DNA of 64,000 nucleotides from Nocardioides speluncae (GTDB taxonomy: Bacteria; Actinomycetota; Actinomycetes; Propionibacteriales; Nocardioidaceae), in the NCBI RefSeq assembly GCF_003121585.1, contig NZ_QEOO01000017.1, positions 1-64,000 of the forward strand, given 5' to 3'. Positions within the stretch are counted from its first letter, which is position 1, and each line of letters begins with the position of its first letter. The translations under genes and the position numbers were made by a program. Shown here piece by piece: positions 44,168 to 51,439 of this stretch. The notes under the pieces are model-generated. The model saw only the letters and a program-made list of their open reading frames with translations. It ran no database searches and was not told the DNA's origin.

Positions 44168-44304
44168 CGGTCCGCCTCCCACGCGGCTAGCGCCTGCTCC
44201 AGGCCGTCCGGGTCTGACTTCTCGAACCAGGCCGCCAGGAAGTGCGCCAGGTCGCAGCGCGCCTCACGGTCGTCCAGCTGGTCCATGACCTCGCTGAGGC
44301 TCAT
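44164..44304 (-). CDS. Small acidic protein of unknown function (46 aa)
   Basis: The protein starts MSLSEVMDQLDDREARCDLA and ends ALAAWEADR. It is helical and acidic. It overlaps both neighbours by 4 bp (ATGA at each junction), which strongly supports that it is translated. No family recognised. Confidence 0.65.
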   Translation of the reverse strand: MSLSEVMDQLDDREARCDLAHFLAAWFEKSDPDGLEQALAAWEADR

Positions 44305-44681
44305 GACAGCTCGACCGCGTCGGCCAGGTGCTCGAGCTGCCGGGCAAGGCTGCGCGCCTCGCCGGTGGTCAGCTCGACCGCGACGGCCGGCGGTCCGGTG
44401 ACGCGCAGGTTCACCACCGGCGTCGTCAGGAAGCCGCGGCCCGTGGGGCTGGCCTCCTGCTCGGCGCGCAGCTGGTACTCCCCGCCGCCGCGCCGCATCA
44501 CGCGGCCGTCGATCGGATTGCGGATCTCATCGAGGAAGTCACTCCCGCCCGACCGGGTGTGGAGCTGGGCCAGGACCCAGTCCCCGGACTCGGCGTACAC
44601 CGCGGCGTGGTCGGCCGTGCACCAGGGAGGGCACAGCTCGGGCAGCCACTCGTCGTCGTTGTTCTGTGATGATGTGTCCAT
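44301..44681 (-). CDS. DUF6907-like protein
   Basis: This 126-residue protein has the LCPPWCTADHAAVYAESGDW stretch, a Cys-x3-Cys and His set typical of DUF6907-type actinobacterial proteins, and ends with ELTTGEARSLARQLEHLADA. Such genes are common on actinobacterial mobile elements; function unknown. It leads the three-gene leftward operon. Confidence 0.75.
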   Translation of the reverse strand: MDTSSQNNDDEWLPELCPPWCTADHAAVYAESGDWVLAQLHTRSGGSDFLDEIRNPIDGRVMRRGGGEYQLRAEQEASPTGRGFLTTPVVNLRVTGPPAVAVELTTGEARSLARQLEHLADAVELS

Positions 44682-44789
44682 GGTTCGTCGGTCCCTTCTA
44701 GACCGTCGTTCCTAGGCCCTGGTCGGTGTTACAGCACCGGCCGGGGCCGCTGTGTTGGTGCGGTCGCCCGAGTCCGCCGATCCGCCGAG

Positions 44790-44817
44790 CGCCCGCACAG
44801 CGCCCGCAAGAATTCCG
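44790..44817 (+). repeat. 28-bp repeat matching the int 3' end, right copy
   Basis: The sequence CGCCCGCACAGCGCCCGCAA and the following GAATTCCG match 36246-36273 at 26 of 28 positions. On the minus strand it would encode GILAGAVRA, like GIPAGAARA at the integrase C-terminus. It may be an integrase arm site or a remnant of an older integrase gene. Confidence 0.6.
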
Positions 44818-44914
44818 CAGGAGACCAACGGCGGCCCACGGCAGCAAACGCATATGCCCAGGTCAGCCACCGTGTGCCAACGCCAGCCAACGCTGGCACT
44901 CCCTGCGGGGCCAC

Positions 44915-44949
44915 AACCCGGCCTATGAGCCAGCCCATCCGCCATTGGG
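44915..44949 (+). other. attR: 35-bp direct repeat
   Basis: Identical to attL at 36174-36208. It is a displaced copy of the rnpB 3' end and marks the right boundary of the element. Confidence 0.93.
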
Positions 44950-45023
44950 TCGCGACCGCGAGGCAGCATCAGCCGCGTCGTAAACGCTTCCACCTCGAGG
45001 CGGCGCCGCTGACCGAGGTCGCG

Positions 45024-45218
45024 TCAGGCAATGTCCTTCTCGCGCTCAGCGCGATACCAGGCCACAAACTCCTGCTGCTCCTCATCGCTCTCAAAGAAGG
45101 ACGTGCAGGCCCAGTCGCTGCCGTCGCCGATCGGCTTGGCATCCTTGAAGAGCTCGTCGAGATCGACCTTGTCGCTGACCCACTCGGCAGGCAGGTCAGG
45201 GTGCGGAGTGCTCGTCAT
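45024..45218 (-). CDS. Small acidic protein of unknown function (64 aa)
   Basis: The protein (MTSTPHPDLPAEWVSDKVDL, then KPIGDGSDWACTSFFESDEE) is acidic and soluble. The start at 45218 has TGAGGAGG upstream; longer versions read through non-coding DNA. It lies just outside attR. Function unknown. Confidence 0.65.
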   Translation of the reverse strand: MTSTPHPDLPAEWVSDKVDLDELFKDAKPIGDGSDWACTSFFESDEEQQEFVAWYRAEREKDIA

Positions 45219-45373
45219 CGTGACCTCCTCAGGTTTGTGCGCGGTTACCGACCATCTCAGTTTGCCACGCTGCTCCCCCAAACCTGGCAGGTCAGGGCCC
45301 AGTCGATCCGCCAAGGGCGCGACGGTCACCGACCCCGAGCAGACCCGGGGTGTTCCCGGTTGCTGATCCATGC

Positions 45374-45399
45374 GTGTCACTAAACCGGGTTAGTGACAC
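45374..45399. promoter_or_regulatory. Inverted repeat in gene-free stretch
   Basis: GTGTCACTA and TAGTGACAC are perfect 9-bp arms separated by 8 bp. It lies in the 318-bp gap (45219-45536) before the broken phosphoesterase; apart from this repeat and a hairpin at 45487-45511 the gap holds nothing I can name. Confidence 0.4.
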
Positions 45400-45486
45400 A
45401 CCTGGATCACCAAAACGTGGACTGCCTCAGCCAGCGCAGGATGCACTGATGCTGAGCTGGTTCACGCCACTGACCAGGGAAGGGAA

Positions 45487-45511
45487 GGGCCCTGCCGGCT
45501 CGGCCGGGCCC
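45487..45511. terminator. GC-rich hairpin after the phosphoesterase remnant
   Basis: GGGCCC pairs with GGGCCC and an inner GCCG pairs with CGGC, with one mismatch between. It lies 26 bp beyond the stop at 45537 on the minus strand. Confidence 0.4.
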
Positions 45512-45536
45512 TCCCCTCGTGTGTTCGGTCGGGCGG

Positions 45537-46018
45537 TCAGTGGCAGCTGCGGGTGCCGCTGTCGTTGTAGGTCTTGCCCGACTGCGGCACGAACTGCCAG
45601 TCCCGGCTGTTGCTGTGCAGCGTCAGCTTGAGGACGCCGAACGTGTCGTTGTTGCGGGCCAACGATTTGGGCTGGATGGTGCCGAAGCCGTAGAACCGAC
45701 GCCACCCATGCCTGCCACGAACGACTGGATGCCGTTGGTGTTGTCGAGGGTGCCCTGCGGGTTCATCGGGGCGAACCGCTCGTAATGGTGGTTGTGGCCG
45801 GTCACCACAACCTCGGCGTCGTAGTCGTACAGCGCCTGGTACAGCGGCCGGGTCGCGGTGTTCGGCGAGTGGTTGGCGCCCGAGGTGAACAGCGGCTTGT
45901 GCCAGTACGCCGCGGTGCAGGGCTTGGTCGACGCGGCCAGGTCCTGGCGCAGCCAGGTCTCCTGGGCCGAGCCGGCCGACATCGACACCTCGGAGTTCAG
46001 CGACATGATGTGCCAGTT
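45537..46018 (-). pseudogene. Truncated metallophosphoesterase, C-terminal part, frame broken
   Basis: The C-terminal part of a purple-acid-phosphatase-like enzyme is present: GNWHIMSLNSEVS, ETWLRQDLAA, the metal-binding VVVTGHNHHYERFAP and SFVAGMGG. The frame breaks near 45702 (GGCGTCGG; one more C would join it to RRFYGFGTIQPKSLARNNDT) and ends at 45537. The N-terminal half is missing: upstream of about 46018 the DNA codes, on the other strand, for an unrelated fragment. Confidence 0.75.
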
Positions 46019-46021
46019 CCC

Positions 46022-46166
46022 GGCGTGGCTCTCCGACACCGAGGTCGCCTACACCGTGCGGGACAGCTCCGGCAGTCCGGCGGTCTGGTCGGTGCCGGCC
46101 GACGGCACCGGCGCCCCGGAGCTGATCCGTGCCGACGCGGAGTCGCCCGCGAGGCTCGGAGAGTGA
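46022..46166 (+). pseudogene. C-terminal fragment of a TolB/WD40-like propeller protein
   Basis: The frame reads AWLSDTEVAYTVRDSSGSPA, then VWSVPADGTGAPELIRADAE, and stops at 46166. This is the last-blade pattern of beta-propeller proteins. It begins where the phosphoesterase remnant on the opposite strand ends, so a rearrangement joined two gene fragments here. Confidence 0.55.
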
Positions 46167-46252
46167 GACCGCTACGGCCGGGTCCTTGCCCACAGGGAGG
46201 GCTCGGTAAGTAGGGTGCAACCTTGGCTCGGTCCAGCCCTGAGGGAGCACCT

Positions 46253-46993
46253 ATGGCGCGGATGCCCAAGGCGACATGGCTTGGCGAGCACAGCCCGGGG
46301 AGGCTGATGGCTCGCCATGACATCGTCTGTGTGCACACCATCGTCGGGTTCGCGCCTGCTCACGCGGCGCACTTCTCGGTGAAGGCGGACGGCACGATCC
46401 TGCAGTCGCGCGACACCCGCTTCCAGAGCGGCGCGAACCTGAACGGCAACCGCCGGGTGATCGCGATCGAGAACGAGGACCACGGTCGCTCGTTCGGTGA
46501 CTGGAACACCGGCAACGGGCACGCCGTACCCGCCCTGACGTTCGAGCAGGTGGAGGGGAACGCCGAGATTCTCGCCTGGGCACACCGCACCCACGGCATC
46601 CCGCTTCGGATGGCCCCCAACAGCCGCCCGACCAGCCGTGGGCTCGCGTACCACCGGCAGGGGATCGACGGCGACTTCAGCGACTTCGACTTCCCGGGCC
46701 GGGTGTCGGGCGGCGAGGTCTGGAGTGAGGCTCGCGGCAAGGTCTGTCCCGGCGACCGCAAGATCGACCAGCGTCGCGAGATCCTCGCCCGCGCCATCGA
46801 GATAGTGAACGGAGTAGACGTGACCAAGCTCAGCCAGGAGTCACTCGACCAGATCCGCCGCCTGGTCCGCGAGGAGATCGCCAAGGCCGGCGACACCATC
46901 CGGATCGACCACGACGACCGGCGGAGTACGCCGAAGTGGTCGCTGACCACCACGCTCCGCTGGATCCGGAACACCGCCGCGCGGCGGCGCTAG
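46253..46993 (+). CDS. N-acetylmuramoyl-L-alanine amidase, endolysin-like
   Basis: This 246-residue protein has an amidase_2/PGRP-type domain (about 1-185) with His in DIVCVHTIVGF, the NRRVIAIENEDHG core, His in LAYHRQGIDGDF and the C-terminal zinc-site stretch KVCPGDRKID. A charged helix and a basic tail follow. No signal peptide is seen, as in phage endolysins that need a holin. GAGGGAG precedes the ATG at 46253. It lies 1.3 kb outside attR and may be a relic of another phage. Confidence 0.82.
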   Translation: MARMPKATWLGEHSPGRLMARHDIVCVHTIVGFAPAHAAHFSVKADGTILQSRDTRFQSGANLNGNRRVIAIENEDHGRSFGDWNTGNGHAVPALTFEQVEGNAEILAWAHRTHGIPLRMAPNSRPTSRGLAYHRQGIDGDFSDFDFPGRVSGGEVWSEARGKVCPGDRKIDQRREILARAIEIVNGVDVTKLSQESLDQIRRLVREEIAKAGDTIRIDHDDRRSTPKWSLTTTLRWIRNTAARRR

Positions 46994-47041
46994 CACTCAG
47001 GCCTTGACTCCGTACCTGGGTCCGGGGTTGAGCATTGATCC

Positions 47042-47443
47042 ATGCGATCCAGAGAACTCGCCCGCCAGGTCGGGGTGAACACCGAGACGCTGCGCTACTA
47101 CGAGCGTCGCGGGTTGCTGCGGGAGCCGCCCCGGACCGACGGCGGATACCGCGACTACCCGTCAGCGGCGGTCGACCTGTTGCGGTTCATCAAGCGCGCT
47201 CAGCAGCTCGGCTTCACCCTCGACGAGGTCGAGGAGCTGATCCGACTCGACGCCGGCGGGCCGGACAACTGTGACTCCGCACGCGCCCTGGCTGAGATCC
47301 GCAGGGCCGACCTCGAGTCCCGGATCGCCGACCTGCTGAGGATGCGCGACTCGCTGAGCGAGCTGATCGCGACCTGCGAGCGGCCCCGAGACGACCGCTC
47401 GTGTCCCCTGCTGGACGCCATCGAGCACCGGAGCATCCAGTGA
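47042..47443 (+). CDS. merR: MerR-type mercury-responsive regulator
   Basis: This 133-residue protein has the MerR HTH (MRSRELARQVGVNTETLRYY ERR) and three cysteines in the places used by MerR for Hg(II): DNCDSARALAEI, ATCERPRDD and SCPLLDAI. It overlaps the MerB-like gene by 4 bp (GTGA) and would induce it when mercury is present. No mercuric reductase gene is nearby. Confidence 0.88.
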   Translation: MRSRELARQVGVNTETLRYYERRGLLREPPRTDGGYRDYPSAAVDLLRFIKRAQQLGFTLDEVEELIRLDAGGPDNCDSARALAEIRRADLESRIADLLRMRDSLSELIATCERPRDDRSCPLLDAIEHRSIQ

Positions 47444-49002
47444 ACGCGACGACCATCGAGGTCCTGCACGTCCCGGACTGCCCGAACCTTGCAGCGATGC
47501 TCGAGCGGCTCGCGCAGGTCACCGACCTCCCGCTCGTCACGCGCGAGGTGACCACCGAAGCCGAGGCGATCGGCCGCGGCATGGCCGGCTCCCCCACCGT
47601 GCTGGTGAACGGCACGGATCCCTTCGCGGGACCGACATCCGGAGGCGGCGGGTTGTCGTGTCGCCTCTATCGCGACGAGCGCGGCCGGATCGACGCGGCG
47701 CCCTCAGTTGACCAGCTGCGCAAGGCCATCTCCGTGGCGGCTGTGGCTGGTGACGGGCCTGTCCGACGACGGGACATCCTGAGTGCCTGGCGAAGGGCGG
47801 CCGTGCCACTGAAGCCGGTCGAGCGAGTGGTCCATCAGGAAGTGCTCCGCCACTTCGCACGGACCGGCCGCGCTCCCTCACTCGCAGACCTCGAGCCGGC
47901 CACCGCAGGCAGTGACCGCAGCACTCGCGACGTACTGTCCGCGTTGCACGACGCCGACGCCCTCCGGCTCGGCATCGACGGGGACATCGTGGTCGCCTAT
48001 CCCTTCTCGGCGACCCCCACGCGACACCGGGTTCGCGTCGAGTCCGGAGCCGAGGTCTACGCCATGTGTGCCATCGACGCGCTCGGAATCTCCGCGATGC
48101 TCGGCCGGGACACGCTGATCACGTCCGTCGACCCCGTCACCGGCGAGACCATCACGGTCACGATGACCGCGGCGGCCGGCGGCACCTGGTCTCCCGCCGC
48201 GGCAGTCGCGTTCATCGGTGCCAGCGCCGAGTGCGGGCCGTCGGCGGACTGCTGCTGCGACTACCTCAACCTCTTCGTCGACCGCGCCAGCGCGGCCGAG
48301 TGGATCGCGAAACACCCCGATATCCCCGGCGAGGTCCTCACCCAACCCGAGGCCGAGCACCTCGGCGCCTCACTCTTCGGTTCGCTCCTCAACGACGAGG
48401 CCCAGCGCCTTGCCTCTCTCATCCGGGAGCAGTTCGGCATTCCGGACCTCTTGCCGCACCTGGCCCGGCTGCTGGCCGAGGGGCAGCCGGTCTCCGTCGC
48501 ACAGGTAGTCGCCGGCGAGGACTGGACCGAAGAACAGATCCGTGCCGAGCTCAGCCGTCACCCTGGCACCGACTGGGACGACCAGGGCCGGATTCTCGGG
48601 TTCGGCCTCACGCTCCGCGAGACGCCGCACCGCTTCGCGTTCGACGACCGCGTGGTCTACGCCTTCTGCGCCAGTGACGCCCTCGAGTTCTCAGTGGTGC
48701 TCGGCCGGTCCGGCACCATCACGTCCACCTGTCCGGCCACGCGGCAGCGAATCACCGTCGAGATCACTCCCGAGCGCGTCGTGTCCGTCGAGCCGGCGTC
48801 CACGGTCGTGTCCAAGCTCCGGCCCGATCGGGCTGTCGACGACGTCCGGGCCGAGATCTGCAACCTCGGAAACTTCTTCTCGTCCGCACAGGCAGCCACC
48901 GACTGGCTTACGCTGAATCCGCATGGGCAGGTCGCCTCGATCCACGAGGACTTCGAGGTCACCAGGCTCGCCATGGTCGAGCTGGGCTGGACCAGCCACT
49001 GA
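47440..49002 (+). CDS. merB: Thioredoxin-like domain plus two tandem MerB (organomercurial lyase) domains
   Basis: This 520-residue protein would cleave carbon-mercury bonds. Residues 1-85 form a thioredoxin-like domain (VLHVPDCPN). A first MerB domain has Cys210 and Asp213 (VYAMCAIDALG) with Cys271-273 (ADCCCDYLNLF). A second MerB domain has Cys410 and Asp413 (VYAFCASDALEF) with Cys474 (AEICNLGNFF). In E. coli MerB the active site is Cys96, Asp99 and Cys159, so both domains keep the full set. Typical MerB has a single such domain of about 210 residues. It is coupled to merR. Confidence 0.88.
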   Translation: MNATTIEVLHVPDCPNLAAMLERLAQVTDLPLVTREVTTEAEAIGRGMAGSPTVLVNGTDPFAGPTSGGGGLSCRLYRDERGRIDAAPSVDQLRKAISVAAVAGDGPVRRRDILSAWRRAAVPLKPVERVVHQEVLRHFARTGRAPSLADLEPATAGSDRSTRDVLSALHDADALRLGIDGDIVVAYPFSATPTRHRVRVESGAEVYAMCAIDALGISAMLGRDTLITSVDPVTGETITVTMTAAAGGTWSPAAAVAFIGASAECGPSADCCCDYLNLFVDRASAAEWIAKHPDIPGEVLTQPEAEHLGASLFGSLLNDEAQRLASLIREQFGIPDLLPHLARLLAEGQPVSVAQVVAGEDWTEEQIRAELSRHPGTDWDDQGRILGFGLTLRETPHRFAFDDRVVYAFCASDALEFSVVLGRSGTITSTCPATRQRITVEITPERVVSVEPASTVVSKLRPDRAVDDVRAEICNLGNFFSSAQAATDWLTLNPHGQVASIHEDFEVTRLAMVELGWTSH

Positions 49003-49020
49003 TCTGCCAGGATCGGCGGC

Positions 49021-49653
49021 ATGACCGACGTCCACACCCGGCTGTTGCTGACCGAGCGCGATGCGCTGCTACCGGTCCTGCGGAGTACGCCGGACGCCGA
49101 CTTCGACCTGCCGACCGTGTGCACCGAGTGGTCGGTGCGCGACGTGATCGCCCACTGCGCTAGCGCCCTGATCCGGGTGGCGACCAACGACCTGCACAGC
49201 TTCAGCCCCGAGGACAACCAGCGCGACGTCGACGAGCGGAAGCCGTGGCCGCTGGCCCAGGTTCTGGACGAGCTCGAGCACGCCTACCGGCTGGGCGCCG
49301 AGGCGCCGTCAGTGGCCGGCGTGGCCCTCGGCGAGTGGGTGCACGGCGGCGACATCCGCGAGGCGCTGGGACGCGACGACGCCTACGCGAGCGAGGGTGT
49401 CGCCGACGCGGTCGGCATCTTGGTGGACCGGTCCGGCGGCCGCGACATCCCGGCCACCGACGTGACGCTCACCGACGCCGCGCAGCACGGCGTACCGGAT
49501 CGACTGCGGCTGGGTGACCCGAGCGCGGAGGCGGCCGGGCAGCTCACCACCGACGTCGTCGGACTGGTCCGGATCGCCGCACACCGCCGGCCGGAGCTCG
49601 CCACCGCGACCCTGGACGGGGTCACGATGGCCGAGCTCCGGATGTTCTTCTAG
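49021..49653 (+). CDS. Maleylpyruvate isomerase-family (mycothiol-dependent, DinB-like) protein
   Basis: This 210-residue protein has the actinobacterial MDMPI pattern: LPTVCTEWSVRDVIAHCASA with a metal-binding His, and GVALGEWVHGGDIREALG with a second. Many such proteins are mycothiol-dependent. It starts 18 bp after the merB stop, so it may be read with it. Its stop overlaps the convergent peroxidase stop in CTAG. Confidence 0.82.
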   Translation: MTDVHTRLLLTERDALLPVLRSTPDADFDLPTVCTEWSVRDVIAHCASALIRVATNDLHSFSPEDNQRDVDERKPWPLAQVLDELEHAYRLGAEAPSVAGVALGEWVHGGDIREALGRDDAYASEGVADAVGILVDRSGGRDIPATDVTLTDAAQHGVPDRLRLGDPSAEAAGQLTTDVVGLVRIAAHRRPELATATLDGVTMAELRMFF

Positions 49654-51281
49654 TCGCCCAGCGGGTTCAGCAGCTCTTCCTTGCCCTGGAACGCGAACAG
49701 CATCAGGTCCGGCATCCCGAACCTGCCGGCCACCTGACCGAGCGAGGGCCGGAAGCCCGGGTTGCGCACGATCGAGTGCTTGCTGCCCTCCATCGCCCGG
49801 TGGAATGTCTCCGCCACGATCCGGGCGCCGACGCCGGTGAGCTTGCCGTTGTTCAGCTCCGCCTCGCGCAGGATGTAGAACCACAGCGGGGTGTTGGCGA
49901 GGAACGTCGTCCGCTGTGCGGCGGTCAGCGTGGAGAGTACGGCGCCACCCGAGCCGTCGCGCAGCTGCGCGGCGGTCAGCGTGGTGACCGAGACGCCCTT
50001 GCTCCGCAGGAACGCCGCCATCTGCTGCCCGGACGCGAGCGAGAGCATGCTGGCCCGGGTCACGTTGCGGAAGGCGAGGTTGGCCTGGATCGTGCCGACG
50101 TCGGACTGCTTGCCGCCGAACGAGCCGATCGGCAGCGCAGCCAGCGGGTCGACCAGCAGGCTGTCGATCCGCCGGGCCCGGTTGAACTCGCCGGCCGGCG
50201 CCTTCAGGTCGGCGCGGCCGAACTGGTCGAACGGGTAGAACCGTCGCCAGTCCACGATCCAGTTGCTCGGCAGCGTCGGGTTGCCACCGAGGTTGCCGCT
50301 GGTCGCGGAGAACGTGAACAGGAAGTCGAGGGTGCCGGCGCCGTCGGGGAACTCACGGTTCCAGTCGTATGCCTCTCGCACCATCGAGTGCCCGAGCCGG
50401 AACCCGGCGACCGCGAACTCGATCGGCATCGTCGGCACCGACAGCGGGTCCGCGCCGACCTCGAAGATCTTCCGGCCATTCTTGAACACGTCCTCGGCGA
50501 CCCGGCCGTCCATGATCCGCGGCAGGTAGTCGGTGCGCAGCATCCACTGGTAGTGGAGCACGACCTTGCGCCGCGCCTCGAAGAACTTCTCGCCGTCCGG
50601 CACCGAGGACGGCAGCGTGTCCAGCACCCGCTTGTGGAACCGGATGAACGCCGCGTGGTGCTGTGCGACCGCGAGGTTCTCGTCGTTGCGCAGGTCCGGG
50701 ATCAGCGCCTTGCGCTTGGCCTGGTCGTTGGCGCCGGTGCCGACCCGCGGTACGTCGAAGCCGACCCGCGCGATCAGGTTGCCGATCCGTGTGGTCTTGC
50801 CGACCTTGAGGTGCTTGCCGTCGGAGTAGAACTTCTTCGATGCCGCGTCGAGCGGGCCGGCGCCGTACACCGAGTCCAGGTCAAGCGACGGCGAGCGGCC
50901 CTGCAGCAGCTCGGTCGGGCTGATGTCCTCGCCGAGCATCACCTGGGTCTTGTCGAAGGTGAAGTCGTGGTCCACGAACTGGCCGAGGTAGGTGTAGCCG
51001 GCCGGCACGCCGTCGGCGTTGTTGGTCACGGTCATCGCGCGGGCGATCTTGCGGCGTACGTCGAAGGCGACCTTGGTGCCCTTCGGGCCCATCCGGGAGA
51101 ACCGGAACGGTGCCGCGGCCGCGGCCTCGGCGCCGGAGGCACGGGTCGGGTCGTCCTTGGCGGCGACCTTGCCGTCCGGCCCGAACGTGCCCTCCCCCTC
51201 GATGACGAAGATGTCCCGGCCGTGGCGGCCTCGACCTACAGCTGGAGCCTGCTTTGCCGGTTCGGCTGGCTTGCTCGACAT
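49650..51281 (-). CDS. Haem peroxidase, animal-type family
   Basis: This 543-residue protein has the animal-peroxidase hallmarks: distal His in LGQFVDHDFTFDKT, the catalytic Arg region LRNDENLAVAQHHAAFIRFH, and the proximal His in AGFRLGHSMVREAYDW. No signal peptide is present. The start at 51281 (MSSKPAEPAK) has an AAGGGGGAAC ribosome site. Bacterial members are poorly known; some oxidise fatty acids or halides. Confidence 0.88.
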   Translation of the reverse strand: MSSKPAEPAKQAPAVGRGRHGRDIFVIEGEGTFGPDGKVAAKDDPTRASGAEAAAAAPFRFSRMGPKGTKVAFDVRRKIARAMTVTNNADGVPAGYTYLGQFVDHDFTFDKTQVMLGEDISPTELLQGRSPSLDLDSVYGAGPLDAASKKFYSDGKHLKVGKTTRIGNLIARVGFDVPRVGTGANDQAKRKALIPDLRNDENLAVAQHHAAFIRFHKRVLDTLPSSVPDGEKFFEARRKVVLHYQWMLRTDYLPRIMDGRVAEDVFKNGRKIFEVGADPLSVPTMPIEFAVAGFRLGHSMVREAYDWNREFPDGAGTLDFLFTFSATSGNLGGNPTLPSNWIVDWRRFYPFDQFGRADLKAPAGEFNRARRIDSLLVDPLAALPIGSFGGKQSDVGTIQANLAFRNVTRASMLSLASGQQMAAFLRSKGVSVTTLTAAQLRDGSGGAVLSTLTAAQRTTFLANTPLWFYILREAELNNGKLTGVGARIVAETFHRAMEGSKHSIVRNPGFRPSLGQVAGRFGMPDLMLFAFQGKEELLNPLGD

Positions 51282-51439
51282 GACGTTCCCCCTTGAATCC
51301 GGTCTGCGGCTGCCGGCGGCAGGCCGGCAGGGAGCCATGAAGTGGCTCTTGTGTTTAACAGACGCAGCAGCGCGCGGACTGGTTGCCGCGCGCGGCATCT
51401 CTTACCGGATTGTTAGGTTCGCCCGCTTCGGCACCCTCG

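Larger units (their letters stand above)
36174..44949. mobile_element. Integrated satellite-like element in rnpB carrying a capsid gene
   Basis: The 8.8-kb element is bounded by the 35-bp att repeats. Leftward: XRE repressor, excisionase-like HTH and tyrosine integrase, all overlapping. Rightward from a 87-bp control region: AlpA-like HTH, CxxC protein, PrimPol-SF3 helicase with an iteron-like origin. Then a block of HNH nuclease, small protein and HK97 capsid inside 76-bp inverted repeats, and a leftward DUF6907 operon. No terminase, portal, tail or lysis gene is present. This layout fits phage-inducible chromosomal islands better than a complete prophage; dependence on a helper phage is inference. 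Confidence 0.85.

Noticed and set aside
46253..46993. Endolysin-like gene as part of the rnpB element
   Set aside because: It lies 1.3 kb outside attR, which is an exact copy of attL, so it does not belong to this element.
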